Positions 1 through 8,935 of a stretch of 64,000 bases of DNA are shown here, piece by piece. Made by a program: the position numbers and the translations under genes. The stretch comes from Acinetobacter sp. (lineage in GTDB: Bacteria > Pseudomonadota > Gammaproteobacteria > Pseudomonadales > Moraxellaceae): contig JAITLL010000070.1 in NCBI GenBank assembly GCA_031277915.1, forward strand, positions 49,524 through 113,523, in the 5' to 3' direction. Position 1 is the stretch's first letter, and the number at the start of each line of letters is the position of its first letter. Below the pieces are notes generated by a model, which saw only the letters and a program-made list of their open reading frames with translations, was not told the origin of the DNA and ran no database searches.

Positions 1-575
1 ATCATTAAAAAGTCATCATCAAAGCTACGACCAACTGACTCACATTGCTCCGAATAGCATTGTAAAGATTGCCAAAAATCGAAGTCATGCTCAGACAAAA
101 GACCAATCTGATGAACAGTGACAATAACTGGAACATTCAAAGTATTTAGTTTAGGGCGTTGTTCATCATTGGTCACAATCAGTTTAGTTTGAGCACTAGT
201 AATACGGTGATCAATCGATTTTGCTTCAAAGGCGGTAAATAAAGGCTGATAAATCGCGCCTATGCGCCACGCTGCCAAAATTGTAATTAATAACTCAGGT
301 GTTCTCGGTAAAAGTCCTGCAATACAATCTCCAGCTTGGATTCCTTGTGCTTTAAAAAAGTTAGCAAGCTTTCCAGAAAGAGCAGCAAGTTGTTCGAACG
401 TATAGTACTCTGCTTGCCCGTTTTTTCCTTCCCAAATGAGCGCTATTTTATTTTTTCCTACATAACGCTCACAGCACTCAACATAAGCATTTATCGCTTG
501 ATGGTTGCCAACAAGTTGCTCTTCAATGAGTTGTGCAAGATCAAATTGCTGATAAGCTTCTGCTAAAGTTTTCAT
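1..575 (-). CDS. AMP-binding acyl-CoA synthetase, N-terminal part (cut by window edge)
   Basis: An open frame starts with ATG at 575 and runs off the left edge, giving about 191 N-terminal residues of an adenylate-forming enzyme. The stretch around residues 75-110 (LLPRTPELLITILAAWRIGA, then YQPLF) is typical of acyl- or acetyl-CoA synthetases, which activate a carboxylic acid as acyl-AMP and then acyl-CoA. It lies on the same strand as, and 220 bp downstream of, the acyl-CoA dehydrogenase and short-chain dehydrogenase genes. It would therefore supply acyl-CoA to them. The substrate cannot be told from this half, and the catalytic signature motifs lie outside the window. Confidence 0.85.
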   Translation of the reverse strand, partial: MKTLAEAYQQFDLAQLIEEQLVGNHQAINAYVECCERYVGKNKIALIWEGKNGQAEYYTFEQLAALSGKLANFFKAQGIQAGDCIAGLLPRTPELLITILAAWRIGAIYQPLFTAFEAKSIDHRITSAQTKLIVTNDEQRPKLNTLNVPVIVTVHQIGLLSEHDFDFWQSLQCYSEQCESVGRSFDDDFLM

Positions 576-729
576 GATGCTCACCTTCATTCCGTTTGAT
601 GATTGATTTTGTGTAAGGTCACAAAATTTGTCCTAACTGTTATTGTTTTAGCGAAAGCTCGAAGAATATTTCTTCAACTTTTCCATCTATTTCAAACAAA
701 ACTAATAGCAAAAATGCATCATTTCAATT

Positions 730-762
730 GCAAGAAACCGCACATGGTGTGCGGTTTCTTGC
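730..762. terminator. Long perfect hairpin between dehydrogenase and synthetase genes
   Basis: Two 15-base arms (GCAAGAAACCGCACA and its exact complement) surround a 3-base loop. On the minus strand it follows the dehydrogenase stop by about 35 bases and precedes the synthetase. The bases after the stem are only moderately U-rich, so it may be a partial terminator or an RNA-stabilising processing hairpin within one transcript. A smaller inverted repeat (ATTTTGTG and CACAAAAT, about 607-628) sits closer to the synthetase start. Confidence 0.65.
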
Positions 763-795
763 AGTTTTAAGTTTAAAAACTCAATACTTTATAAT

Positions 796-1932
796 CTAAA
801 CTTGAGCGACTTCGCGGGCAATCACCAAACGCTGAATGTCTGAAGCACCTTCATAAATCTGGCTTACACGAACATCCCGATAAATTCTCTCAACAGGGAA
901 ATCACTGACGTATCCATAACCACCATGAATCTGGATTGCATCCGAACATACTCGCTCAGCCATAGTTGATGCAAAGAGTTTCGCCATTGAGGCTTCTTTT
1001 AAACAAGGTAGCCCTGCATCTTTTAAAGTCGCAGCATGTAAAACCAGTTGATGTGCGGCTTCAATCTGGGTTGCCATATCTGCTAAGCGAAAACCAACCG
1101 CCTGATGCTGAACCAACTCTACTCCAAAGGCCTTACGTTCATTTGCATATTGCACAGCAGCATCAAAAGCAGCTCTTGCCATACCAACAGATTGAGCTGC
1201 AATACCAATACGACCAGCGGCTAAATTAGATAGCGCAATTTTATAGCCTTCACCTTCTTGTCCCACCAAATTTTCAAAAGGAACTCGACAGTCCTCTAAC
1301 GTAATAGTCGCTGTGTCTGAAGCATGCTGACCCATTTTGTCTTCAATACGAGTTACCAAATAACCTTGTGTATTGGTCGGCACAAGAAAGCACGAAATGC
1401 CTTTTTTGCCAGCTTGTTTATCTGTAACCGCAAACACCAAAGCCACTTGGGCATTTTTACCACTGGTAATAAATTGCTTTACGCCATTGAGTACCCAATG
1501 GTCGCCATCTCGCTCGGCTTTACACAAAATTGCACTTGCATCAGAACCGACATGTGGCTCAGTTAAACAAAAGCATCCTAACCATTGACCAGAGGCAAAT
1601 TTTGGCAAATAGGTTTGTTTTTGCTGTTCAGAACCATACGCCAGTGTAATACCACAGATCAATGAATTTTGAACACTTACGATGGTCGAAATAGCACCAT
1701 CACCTGCGGCAATTTCTTCAATTGCAAGTACCAAAGATACATAGTCCATTCCAGCACCCCCCCATTCATCGGGCACGGTCATTCCCATAGCACCTAAAGC
1801 GCCTAAGTCTTTTAACTCCTGAGCAGGAAATTCATGGGTTTTATCACGATGTGCAGCTGTTGGTTTTAACTGATTTTGCGCATAGTTACGCATCATCTCC
1901 TGAACCATACTTTGTTCAGCATTTAGAATCAT
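796..1932 (-). CDS. Acyl-CoA dehydrogenase
   Basis: A 378-residue FAD-dependent acyl-CoA dehydrogenase, which introduces the alpha-beta double bond into an acyl-CoA and passes electrons to electron-transfer flavoprotein. The FAD/substrate motif CLTEPHVGSDAS lies near residue 125. The C-terminal signature GGYGYVSDFPVERIYRD is followed by IYEGASDIQ, whose Glu is the expected catalytic base. The frame is open up to 1980, but the ATG at 1932 has AAGGA seven bases upstream, gives the normal family start (MILNAEQSM) and leaves 19 bp after the preceding gene instead of an overlap. Length matches short- or branched-chain acyl-CoA dehydrogenases. Substrate unknown. Confidence 0.93.
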   Translation of the reverse strand: MILNAEQSMVQEMMRNYAQNQLKPTAAHRDKTHEFPAQELKDLGALGAMGMTVPDEWGGAGMDYVSLVLAIEEIAAGDGAISTIVSVQNSLICGITLAYGSEQQKQTYLPKFASGQWLGCFCLTEPHVGSDASAILCKAERDGDHWVLNGVKQFITSGKNAQVALVFAVTDKQAGKKGISCFLVPTNTQGYLVTRIEDKMGQHASDTATITLEDCRVPFENLVGQEGEGYKIALSNLAAGRIGIAAQSVGMARAAFDAAVQYANERKAFGVELVQHQAVGFRLADMATQIEAAHQLVLHAATLKDAGLPCLKEASMAKLFASTMAERVCSDAIQIHGGYGYVSDFPVERIYRDVRVSQIYEGASDIQRLVIAREVAQV

Positions 1933-1951
1933 TTCAACATCCTTATTTTTA

Positions 1952-2722
1952 TTATTTTGCTGCCATACGAATGGCGCCATCTAGTCGAATAACTTCACCA
2001 TTTAAATATGAGTTTTCAGCAATATGACCAACTAAATGGGCAAACTCTTCAGGTTTTCCTAAACGAGATGGGTACGGCACCATTTGTCCTAAAGCATCTT
2101 GTACATTTTGGGGCATACCTTTAAGCATTGGAGTTTCCATAATTCCCGGTGCAATGGTCATAAGGCGAATAGCATGTCGCGCAAGCTCACGAGCAATTGG
2201 TAAAGTCATGGCCACAATAGCGCCTTTAGATGCTGAATACGCAGCCTGACCAATTTGACCATCAAATGCTGCAACGGAAGCAGTGTTTACAATTACACCT
2301 CGGTCTTCTTCGCCTGCTTCAACCGTATTTTTACTCATTGCATCTGCTGCAAAACGCAGCATATTAAATGTACCTGTGACATTAATATTTAAAGTTTTTG
2401 CAAATAATCCCAAATCATGAACACCCTCACGACCAATCACTTTTGCAGAAGGGCCAATACCTGCACAATTGACCAAGCCATGCAAATGACCATGTTTAAC
2501 CAACACATCTTTAAAGAACTGTTCAGCAGCAACTTCATCGGTTACATCAAGTTTTACAAAGTCAGCTTTTGGTCCTAATTGTTTCGCCTGCTGCTCACCA
2601 GCTTCTACATTCATGTCTACTAATGTGACTGAGGCGCCTTGTTGCACTAAATATTCAGCCGTTGCAGCCCCTAAACCAGAGCCACCACCTGTAATCACGA
2701 AATGCTTTCCTTGAATTTTCAT
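1952..2722 (-). CDS. Short-chain dehydrogenase, 3-hydroxyacyl-CoA dehydrogenase type
   Basis: 256 residues with the complete classical SDR set: cofactor loop TGGGSGLG at 11-18, NCAG near 85, catalytic Ser in NTAS at about 149, and Tyr162/Lys166 in YSASK. An Asp after the second strand (LVDMN) suggests NAD preference. Overall it resembles the HSD17B10-type 3-hydroxyacyl-CoA dehydrogenases, which oxidise the beta-hydroxyl in fatty or branched acyl-CoA breakdown. First gene of the minus-strand cluster with the acyl-CoA dehydrogenase (19 bp downstream) and the acyl-CoA synthetase. It is transcribed divergently from an AraC-type gene, its likely regulator. Confidence 0.92.
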   Translation of the reverse strand: MKIQGKHFVITGGGSGLGAATAEYLVQQGASVTLVDMNVEAGEQQAKQLGPKADFVKLDVTDEVAAEQFFKDVLVKHGHLHGLVNCAGIGPSAKVIGREGVHDLGLFAKTLNINVTGTFNMLRFAADAMSKNTVEAGEEDRGVIVNTASVAAFDGQIGQAAYSASKGAIVAMTLPIARELARHAIRLMTIAPGIMETPMLKGMPQNVQDALGQMVPYPSRLGKPEEFAHLVGHIAENSYLNGEVIRLDGAIRMAAK

Positions 2723-2844
2723 TATGTAACGTCCTATAGAAATGTTCTTTACCCTTAGTAATGAGAGTAAAAGTTGTTTTTTTCCGATACAATTTCAAAA
2801 AACCTCAAAATGCTTGCAGCTTTTGATCAATCCAAATTTTGAAT

Positions 2845-2858
2845 ATGAAATATTTCAT
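2845..2858. promoter_or_regulatory. Palindrome in the divergent AraC/SDR promoter region
   Basis: A 14-base perfect palindrome (ATGAAAT followed by ATTTCAT) lies 30 bases before the AraC-type start in the 165-bp divergent intergenic region. It could be an operator for that regulator. AraC proteins more often bind direct repeats, so this is only a position-based suggestion. Confidence 0.3.
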
Positions 2859-2887
2859 TTGAAATACGTAAAAAATGAGTCTTTGAC

Positions 2888-3916
2888 ATGGTTGTCCAAT
2901 CTTCTTTAAGTAAAGGAACAATTTCGATTGCGCTGGTGCATGAAGCATTAAGCGCGGCTTATGCCAAAGGGTTAAATACTCAAATTATTCTCAATAAAGC
3001 AGGTATTCCTGTTGAACTGTTGATGTCATCAAAAGCCCGAGTTCCCGTTGCGACTTACGCACAATTATGGATAGAACTTGCCAATGCCATGAATGATGAA
3101 TTTTTTGGTATGGATAGCCACCCTATGCGTCGTGGTAGCTATAAACTCCTCACTAAACTCGTCAGTACGGCTGAAACTTTAGAAAAGGCCCTGTACGATA
3201 TTTTGAAGTTTTTTAATTTCGTTTTAGATGATCTACAAGGTGAATTAATTCGAGAACAGCAAAAAGCATATCTAGTAATTCATGATCGTGAGCAACCTAA
3301 ACGTATGTTTACCTACGCTACATTTTTAATGTTAGTACATGGACTCATGTGTTGGCTGGTAGATCAGCGAATTGGCTTAAATAGCTTGTCGGTACGTTGC
3401 TCTAAGCCCCAAGATATTCAGGACTATCTGGTTCGTTTTTGTGAAAAAATAACATTTAATGCCGAAATAAATCGAGTTGAATTCGATGCTCACTATTTAG
3501 ATCTAAAAATTAAAAAAGATAAAAAAGCGCTTTATGATTTTTTAGAACAAACTCCGCGAAATCTTTTAGTTCGCTTCAAAAATGAAAATGCACTGAGTCT
3601 ATTGATTCGTCGTCATTTATTAAAACTTCATCCTGCAGAATGGCCTGAACTTAAAGATGTTGCCCAACAACTTAATATCTCTGAAGCCACTGTGCAACGC
3701 CGACTGAAACATGAAGGTGTAAGCTATCAGCAAATTAAAAATGAAATTCGCTGTGATATTGCGATTGAACGTTTAAGTAAAACTAGTGACTCAATACAAG
3801 ACATTAGTGAAGATTTGAGCTTTCATGACCCAAGTGCATTTCACCGTGCCTTTAAAAAATGGACAGGTGTTAGTCCCGGTGCGTACCGAGATAATTTAAC
3901 TGCATATAAGCAATGA
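2888..3916 (+). CDS. AraC-family transcriptional regulator
   Basis: 342 residues. The N-terminal two thirds resemble the arabinose-binding-like domain seen in OruR/ArgR-type regulators. The C-terminal 100 residues hold the double helix-turn-helix: the first around LKDVAQQLNISEATVQRRLK, the second around IQDISEDLSFHDPSAFHRAF, ending with the usual WTGVSPGAYR. It is divergent from the acyl-CoA catabolic cluster and probably activates it in response to a pathway intermediate (inference from position). No recognised gene name. Confidence 0.9.
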   Translation: MVVQSSLSKGTISIALVHEALSAAYAKGLNTQIILNKAGIPVELLMSSKARVPVATYAQLWIELANAMNDEFFGMDSHPMRRGSYKLLTKLVSTAETLEKALYDILKFFNFVLDDLQGELIREQQKAYLVIHDREQPKRMFTYATFLMLVHGLMCWLVDQRIGLNSLSVRCSKPQDIQDYLVRFCEKITFNAEINRVEFDAHYLDLKIKKDKKALYDFLEQTPRNLLVRFKNENALSLLIRRHLLKLHPAEWPELKDVAQQLNISEATVQRRLKHEGVSYQQIKNEIRCDIAIERLSKTSDSIQDISEDLSFHDPSAFHRAFKKWTGVSPGAYRDNLTAYKQ

Positions 3917-3931
3917 CATATCCACTCAATG

Positions 3932-3958
3932 AAGCTTAAGACATAAAAACTTAAGCTT
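3932..3958 (+). terminator. Hairpin after the AraC-type gene
   Basis: Arms AAGCTTAAG and CTTAAGCTT are exactly complementary around a 9-base loop. A second, mutually exclusive pairing (GACATAAA with TTTATGTC further on) overlaps it. No clean U tract follows, so termination strength is doubtful. Confidence 0.4.
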
Positions 3959-4158
3959 ATGATATTTATGTCTTTTAAATTCAACATTTCAGATAAGTGT
4001 ATTACTTAAAACTTAATAATTACTATAGAAACAGTTATTTATAATTTTATCTAAACTTTTATCTTTCAAACTGATTTACAAATCAAAATAACTAAGTTTG
4101 TAAGCCATCAAACGCGTGAAAGGATTATCTCTTATTTCATTTCGGTTCTATTTTTATC

Positions 4159-5133
4159 ATGTCTTTAAAATCAAAACTTTCTTTATCTAAGACTTTGTTG
4201 GCATCAACACTGGGGTTTGTATTTCTTTCATCTACTTTTGCCGCAGTTCCGACTACACTTAAACTTGATTATGCTTACTATGCACCAACTAGCTTAGTCG
4301 TCAAAGATCAAAAACTTCTCGAGAAAGCACTACCAAACACTCAAATTAAATGGGTTTTCAGTCAAGGCAGCAACCGCTCATTAGAATATCTCAACAGTAA
4401 TAGCATCGATTTTGCTTCTACCGCTGGATTAGCAGCTGTATTAAGTCGAGCAAATGGTAGTCCAATTAAAACTGTTTATGTACAAAGCCAACCGGAATGG
4501 ACTGCCCTTGTTGTTGCAAAAGACTCACCAATTAAAAGTCTAAAAGACTTAAAAGGTAAGAAAATTGCAGCCACTAAAGGAACCGATCCATTCTTATTTA
4601 CACTACAAGCGCTAGATACAGTCGGCTTAAGTAAACGCGATGTACAATTGGTTCATTTACAACACCCAGATGGAAAAACTGCATTAGAACGCGGTCAAGT
4701 AGATGCTTGGGCGGGGCTTGATCCATTAATGGCTTCAGCTCAAATTCAATCTGGTGCCAAATTGCTTTATCGTAATGTTGGATTTAACAGCTATAGCGTA
4801 CTGAGTGTTAAAGAGGATTTTGCAAAGCAAAGCCCTGAAGCGGTAGAAGCCGTTATTAAAGCCTACGAACAAGCTCGAAAATGGGCAAAAGCCAACCCAG
4901 ATAAAGTAGCAGCACTTTTAGCTCAAGAATCAAAACTTCCTCTGCCTGTGGCTAAACTACAACTGAGCCGAACCAACTTTGATCAAAGCATTCCATCGGC
5001 AACTCAAGCACAAGCACTAAAACGTTCTGGGAAAATTTTGACAGAAGAAGACTTGGTTAGAAAAGGTACTAATATCAGTCAAGTGGTTGATCAGTTGCTA
5101 GACCCTCGTTTTGCTCAAAAAGTTGTGAAGTAG
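4159..5133 (+). CDS. Aliphatic-sulfonate-type ABC transporter substrate-binding protein
   Basis: 324 residues with a Sec signal peptide ending near residue 28 (SSTFAA). The mature part is a type-2 periplasmic binding fold of the SsuA/TauA family: an early DYAYYAPTSLVV segment, SIDFASTAGLAAVLSRA, IKSLKDLKGKKIAATKGT, and a GQVDAWAGLDPLMA segment. Such proteins bind alkanesulfonates, taurine or similar small organics in the periplasm. The permease gene follows after only three bases, but no ATPase gene is nearby. No strong ribosome-binding site is visible before the ATG. Confidence 0.85.
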   Translation: MSLKSKLSLSKTLLASTLGFVFLSSTFAAVPTTLKLDYAYYAPTSLVVKDQKLLEKALPNTQIKWVFSQGSNRSLEYLNSNSIDFASTAGLAAVLSRANGSPIKTVYVQSQPEWTALVVAKDSPIKSLKDLKGKKIAATKGTDPFLFTLQALDTVGLSKRDVQLVHLQHPDGKTALERGQVDAWAGLDPLMASAQIQSGAKLLYRNVGFNSYSVLSVKEDFAKQSPEAVEAVIKAYEQARKWAKANPDKVAALLAQESKLPLPVAKLQLSRTNFDQSIPSATQAQALKRSGKILTEEDLVRKGTNISQVVDQLLDPRFAQKVVK

Positions 5134-5136
5134 TAT

Positions 5137-5976
5137 ATGAGTGATTCATTTAACAAAGCTGAGCTAAATCATTTCTTAGCTCAGCAAGCTTTAAAATCTC
5201 AGAAAAAGCATTTAAACAACAAATTTATACGTTGGTTTAAAGCACTACTCATTCCAGTCATCTTTTTAGTGAGCTGTGAATTTTTAGTCAGAAATGGCTA
5301 TATCGATGCTTATTTACTACCTGTACCCAGTAGCTTATGGCAATCTTTTTTAGATTTAGTTCATAACGACCTATTTACCCATATTTATATGAGTACATGG
5401 CGTGTATTCGTGGGTTTTATTATTGGAAGTGGTTTAGGTTTAATTTTTGCGATTTGGGTTGGATTAAGTAAAGAAGCAGAAGTTTATTTGGAACCAACTT
5501 TTTCAGCTATTAAGTCAATCCCAAGTCTTGCATGGATTCCACTTTTATTACTTTGGTTAGGAATTGACGAAGGTTCTAAAATTACACTAATTGCAATTGG
5601 AGCATTTTTTCCAACCTATACCAATACAGTTACGGCAATTCATAATGTAGATAAAAAGCTCATTGAAGTTGGAAAAGTTTATCGGCTTAATGCTTTTCAG
5701 CGGATTGTATCTATTATTTTACCAGCTGCCTCTCCAAGCATTTTAACGGGTTTACGTAACAGCTTAAGTTTATCGTGGATGTTTATGATTGCAGCTGAAC
5801 TAATTGCAGCCACTCAAGGGATTGGCTATTTACTCAGTGATGGCAGAGAAACCTCGCGACCTGATATTGTTATCATTGCAATTATTTTATTGGCGTTGCT
5901 AGGTAAAGTGACCGATATCTTAATGAAAATTATAGAAAACAGGTTATTACGTTGGCGCGATACACTACAGAAATAA
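5137..5976 (+). CDS. ABC transporter permease, SsuC/TauC type
   Basis: 279 residues with about six membrane helices and the binding-protein-dependent transport inner-membrane domain. The EAA-like loop that would contact the ATPase is recognisable around EVGKVYRLNAFQRI, followed by IILPAASPSILTGLRN. It is cotranscribed with the preceding substrate-binding protein (3-base gap). The next gene, prmC, is convergent and its stop lies two bases from this stop, so the operon ends here without an ATPase. An SsuB/TauB-type subunit must come from elsewhere if this system works. Confidence 0.87.
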   Translation: MSDSFNKAELNHFLAQQALKSQKKHLNNKFIRWFKALLIPVIFLVSCEFLVRNGYIDAYLLPVPSSLWQSFLDLVHNDLFTHIYMSTWRVFVGFIIGSGLGLIFAIWVGLSKEAEVYLEPTFSAIKSIPSLAWIPLLLLWLGIDEGSKITLIAIGAFFPTYTNTVTAIHNVDKKLIEVGKVYRLNAFQRIVSIILPAASPSILTGLRNSLSLSWMFMIAAELIAATQGIGYLLSDGRETSRPDIVIIAIILLALLGKVTDILMKIIENRLLRWRDTLQK

Positions 5977-5978
5977 CT

Positions 5979-6794
5979 TTAAATCCAGCAAGCCAAAGTG
6001 ACTCGATCATTTTGGCCATAGTCTTGAATGGTTTTAATCTCACTAAAACCATGCTCAGCAAATATATTTCGAACAGCTTGCCCCTGATCATAACCATGCT
6101 CTAGTGCAATCCAGCCTTGTGGTTTTAACCAGCTCTTACCTTGAGCAATAATAGTTTCGATATCAGCCAGTCCCTGATGGTCTGCAACCAATGCACGGCG
6201 TGGCTCTGTTGCCAAAGCTTGCATATGTTCATCTTCAGGGTCGATATACGGCGGATTAGAAACAATTAAATCAAAATTTTGTGGTTCGAGTGCTTCAAAC
6301 CAAGCGCCGCAAGCAAACTTCACATGTTGCAAATTATGAGCTTGAGCATTTTCTTTTGCGACTTCTAAAGTAGGCGCATAAATATCGGTTGCCATGACTT
6401 GCCAATCCGGACGTTCACTCGCTAACGCAAGTGCAATCGCCCCTGTCCCCGTTCCCAAATCCACAATATTTGCGTTATTTGACAACTTTAGATTTAAAAC
6501 GATTTCAACTAAAACTTCCGTATCAGGTCGTGGCACTAAAGTATCAGATGTCACTTTTAAATCGAGCGTCCAAAATGGTTGTGAACCTGTCACGTAAGCT
6601 AAAGGTTCACCATTTTGAATACGTTCAAGACCAACTACATAGTCTTGTTCTTGCTGGGCTGTTAACTCTTGCTCAAGTCTAAACTTTAATTCAAGTGAAT
6701 TGATTTTTAAAAGATGCTCAAGTAACCAAGCATTTTCCTGTCGTTCATAACTATCAGGCTCACCACGAATTGCAAGCGCTTGAGCAATATTCAT
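5979..6794 (-). CDS. prmC: Release factor N5-glutamine methyltransferase
   Basis: 271 residues. It methylates the glutamine of the GGQ motif in release factors RF1 and RF2 using S-adenosylmethionine. The SAM-binding DLGTGTG is at 112-118 and the catalytic NPPY motif at 180-183. Its ATG overlaps the stop of prfA by one base (TAATG), the common prfA-prmC pairing, so the enzyme is translationally coupled to one of its substrates. Confidence 0.96.
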   Translation of the reverse strand: MNIAQALAIRGEPDSYERQENAWLLEHLLKINSLELKFRLEQELTAQQEQDYVVGLERIQNGEPLAYVTGSQPFWTLDLKVTSDTLVPRPDTEVLVEIVLNLKLSNNANIVDLGTGTGAIALALASERPDWQVMATDIYAPTLEVAKENAQAHNLQHVKFACGAWFEALEPQNFDLIVSNPPYIDPEDEHMQALATEPRRALVADHQGLADIETIIAQGKSWLKPQGWIALEHGYDQGQAVRNIFAEHGFSEIKTIQDYGQNDRVTLACWI

Positions 6795-7882
6795 TAGCCG
6801 CCATTTTCCTGTGCAAGCATCGCAAGCTGATCTGCCTGATATTCACGATGTAAGCTATCGAGCAATTCAGTTAAATCACCTTCCATAATCGCGTCTAACT
6901 TATATAAAGTGAGGTTAATACGGTGATCAGTCATACGACCTTGCGGGTAGTTATACGTACGAATACGTTCAGAACGGTCATCAGAACCTACCAAATCACG
7001 ACGCATTTCAGAAGTCGCTGCATCAGCCGCGGCACGCTTAGCATTTTCTAAACGCGATACCAAAAGAGCCATCGCTTTAGCTTTGTTTTTATGCTGTGAA
7101 CGTTCTTCTTGGCACTCAACTACTGTACCTGTTGGAATGTGAGTAATACGTACTGCCGAATCAGTTTTGTTAATGTGCTGACCACCCGCACCAGATGCAC
7201 GGTAAGTATCAATACGTAAATCTGCAGGATTAATTTCAACATTCGTATCAACATCAATTTCAGGCAAAATCGCAACTGTACAAGCTGAAGTATGCACACG
7301 ACCTTGTGATTCAGTCGCTGGAACACGTTGTACTCGGTGGGCACCACTTTCAAATTTTAAGCGGCCATAAACACCATCACCATCTACGCGGCAAATGACT
7401 TCTTTAAAGCCACCATGCTCACCTTCATTTTCAGAAAGGACTTCAATACGCCAATTTTGTGTCTCAGCATATTTACTGTACATGCGGAATAAGTCACCAG
7501 AGAAAATTGCAGCTTCATCACCACCCGTTCCGGCGCGAATTTCTAGATAAGCTGCATTAGAATCATTTGGGTCTTTTGGAATCATCAAAATATTGAGTTG
7601 ACTTTCTAACTCTTCAAGCAATGTTTTATTCGCTTGGATTTCTTCTTCTGCCATATCTTTAAAGTCAAGGTCTGACTTCATCATTTCAGCAGTTTCAATG
7701 TCTTCTTCTGCTTGACGGTACTTGCCCCAAACTTCGGTAATTTCAGATAAATCACTATGTTCACGAGACAATTTACGGAAACGTTTGTTATCAGAGATCA
7801 CTTCAGCATCTGCAAGCAATGCGGTAAGTTCTTCATGACGATCACAGAGTTGATCAAGTCGTAAACGGAGTGACGCTTTCAT
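6794..7882 (-). CDS. prfA: Peptide chain release factor 1
   Basis: 362 residues, standard length. RF1 ends translation at UAA and UAG codons. The class-I release factor GGQ motif is at 233-235 ([12 protein letters not shown]), and the RF1-type stop-recognition tripeptide PAT at 188-190 ([11 protein letters not shown]) separates it from RF2. First gene of prfA-prmC. Confidence 0.97.
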   Translation of the reverse strand: MKASLRLRLDQLCDRHEELTALLADAEVISDNKRFRKLSREHSDLSEITEVWGKYRQAEEDIETAEMMKSDLDFKDMAEEEIQANKTLLEELESQLNILMIPKDPNDSNAAYLEIRAGTGGDEAAIFSGDLFRMYSKYAETQNWRIEVLSENEGEHGGFKEVICRVDGDGVYGRLKFESGAHRVQRVPATESQGRVHTSACTVAILPEIDVDTNVEINPADLRIDTYRASGAGGQHINKTDSAVRITHIPTGTVVECQEERSQHKNKAKAMALLVSRLENAKRAAADAATSEMRRDLVGSDDRSERIRTYNYPQGRMTDHRINLTLYKLDAIMEGDLTELLDSLHREYQADQLAMLAQENGG

Positions 7883-8280
7883 AAGAGGAAATATCTCAAA
7901 AGTCCAAAAAACCTATCTCGATAAATATAAGAAGATAAGCCAAATCATAAAAATAGAGCATAGTTTACAGATTATGCCGCTTAAATGACATATGTAATCC
8001 TTTAATTCCTTAAGTTTAGAATAGCCTTCCCGTCATCTGTAAAGCTATTAAATTATATATTGTCCCTATCAAACGCTTACTACTGACTTTGAATCATTTT
8101 TCTTATTTAGTTTTTAGATAAGATTGATGGTTTTCCATCCTTTTTTAATAGAAAGCATACAAAGAAGACACTAAACTCTAATAATCAAGTGATGGTTCTC
8201 CACATTTGAAGAGAAGTGTTTTGTTACATTTGCCGTAACGAAAGATATAAGGTCCTGTAACTTGGGACATGGAGTAAATG
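7883..8280. other. Intergenic region with divergent promoters and a duplicated segment
   Basis: About 395 bp between prfA and the first glycine-zipper gene. The stretch 8145-8179 matches 8798-8832, upstream of the second glycine-zipper gene, at about 30 of 35 positions. A second shared block (GGTTCTCCA versus GGCTTCTCCA) lies further on, so promoter DNA was duplicated along with the gene. No other gene is apparent. Confidence 0.55.
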
Positions 8281-8700
8281 ATGAAATTAAATACTTTATT
8301 ATGTAGTGCAGTTTTAGCTACTTCTATGGTGACTGTAGCACATGCAGACAACACAACTCACGTAGCAGCTGCTTCTGCTTTAGGTAGTGTTGCAGGTACT
8401 GCAATTGGTAAAAGCATGGGCGGTACATCTGGCGCAACAATTGGTGCTGCTTTAGGTGGTGCTGGTGGTGCAGCAGTTGCAAGTGACCGTCGTCACCGTA
8501 CAGAATCTGCAATTGGCGGTGGTTTGGGCGGCGGTGCTGGCTATACTGTTGGTAAAAGCATGGGTGGTACAAATGGCGGTTACGTTGGTGCTGCTTTAGG
8601 TGCTGCTGGTGGTGGTGCTTTAGGTAATAAAATTTCTAAAGACCGCGATGCTGACAGATCTTCTAAGCACTGGAAGAAAAAACATCGTCATCACCACTAA
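8281..8700 (+). CDS. Glycine-zipper exported protein (first tandem copy)
   Basis: About 139 residues. A signal peptide ends near VAHA, then come two glycine-zipper blocks rich in GxxxG (SALGSVAGTAIGKSMGG, later YTVGKSMGG), and a basic, His-rich C-terminus (KHWKKKHRHHH). Glycine zippers pack helices in membranes and occur in envelope and outer-membrane-associated proteins. The molecular role here is unknown. ATG codons occur at 8278 and 8281. GGAG at 8271-8274 is better spaced for 8281. It is paralogous to the next gene and followed by its own terminator. Confidence 0.75.
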   Translation: MKLNTLLCSAVLATSMVTVAHADNTTHVAAASALGSVAGTAIGKSMGGTSGATIGAALGGAGGAAVASDRRHRTESAIGGGLGGGAGYTVGKSMGGTNGGYVGAALGAAGGGALGNKISKDRDADRSSKHWKKKHRHHH

Positions 8701-8721
8701 TCATAGTGATGTACTTGATTT

Positions 8722-8745
8722 AAAAACACCTTCGGGTGTTTTTTT
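8722..8745 (+). terminator. Rho-independent terminator
   Basis: AAAAACACC, TTCG tetraloop, GGTGTT and a run of seven T, 21 bases after the first glycine-zipper gene. Confidence 0.9.
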
Positions 8746-8935
8746 ATTATGAGAATTATCTTTGTTAAAGACAAGTTGTTCATGATTTATTCACATCTTA
8801 ATAGAAACGATACAAAGCAAACACAAAACTCTCGTATCGACATAGGGCTTCTCCATAATTTTCACGAAATTTTTAATTACATTTAGCTCAAGACATAAAG
8901 ATTGCTCCTTAATGAAAAGGGCATGGAGTTCCAAA

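Noticed and set aside
336-566. 76-codon open frame on the plus strand
   Set aside because: Antisense to the acyl-CoA synthetase N-terminus, no ribosome-binding site.
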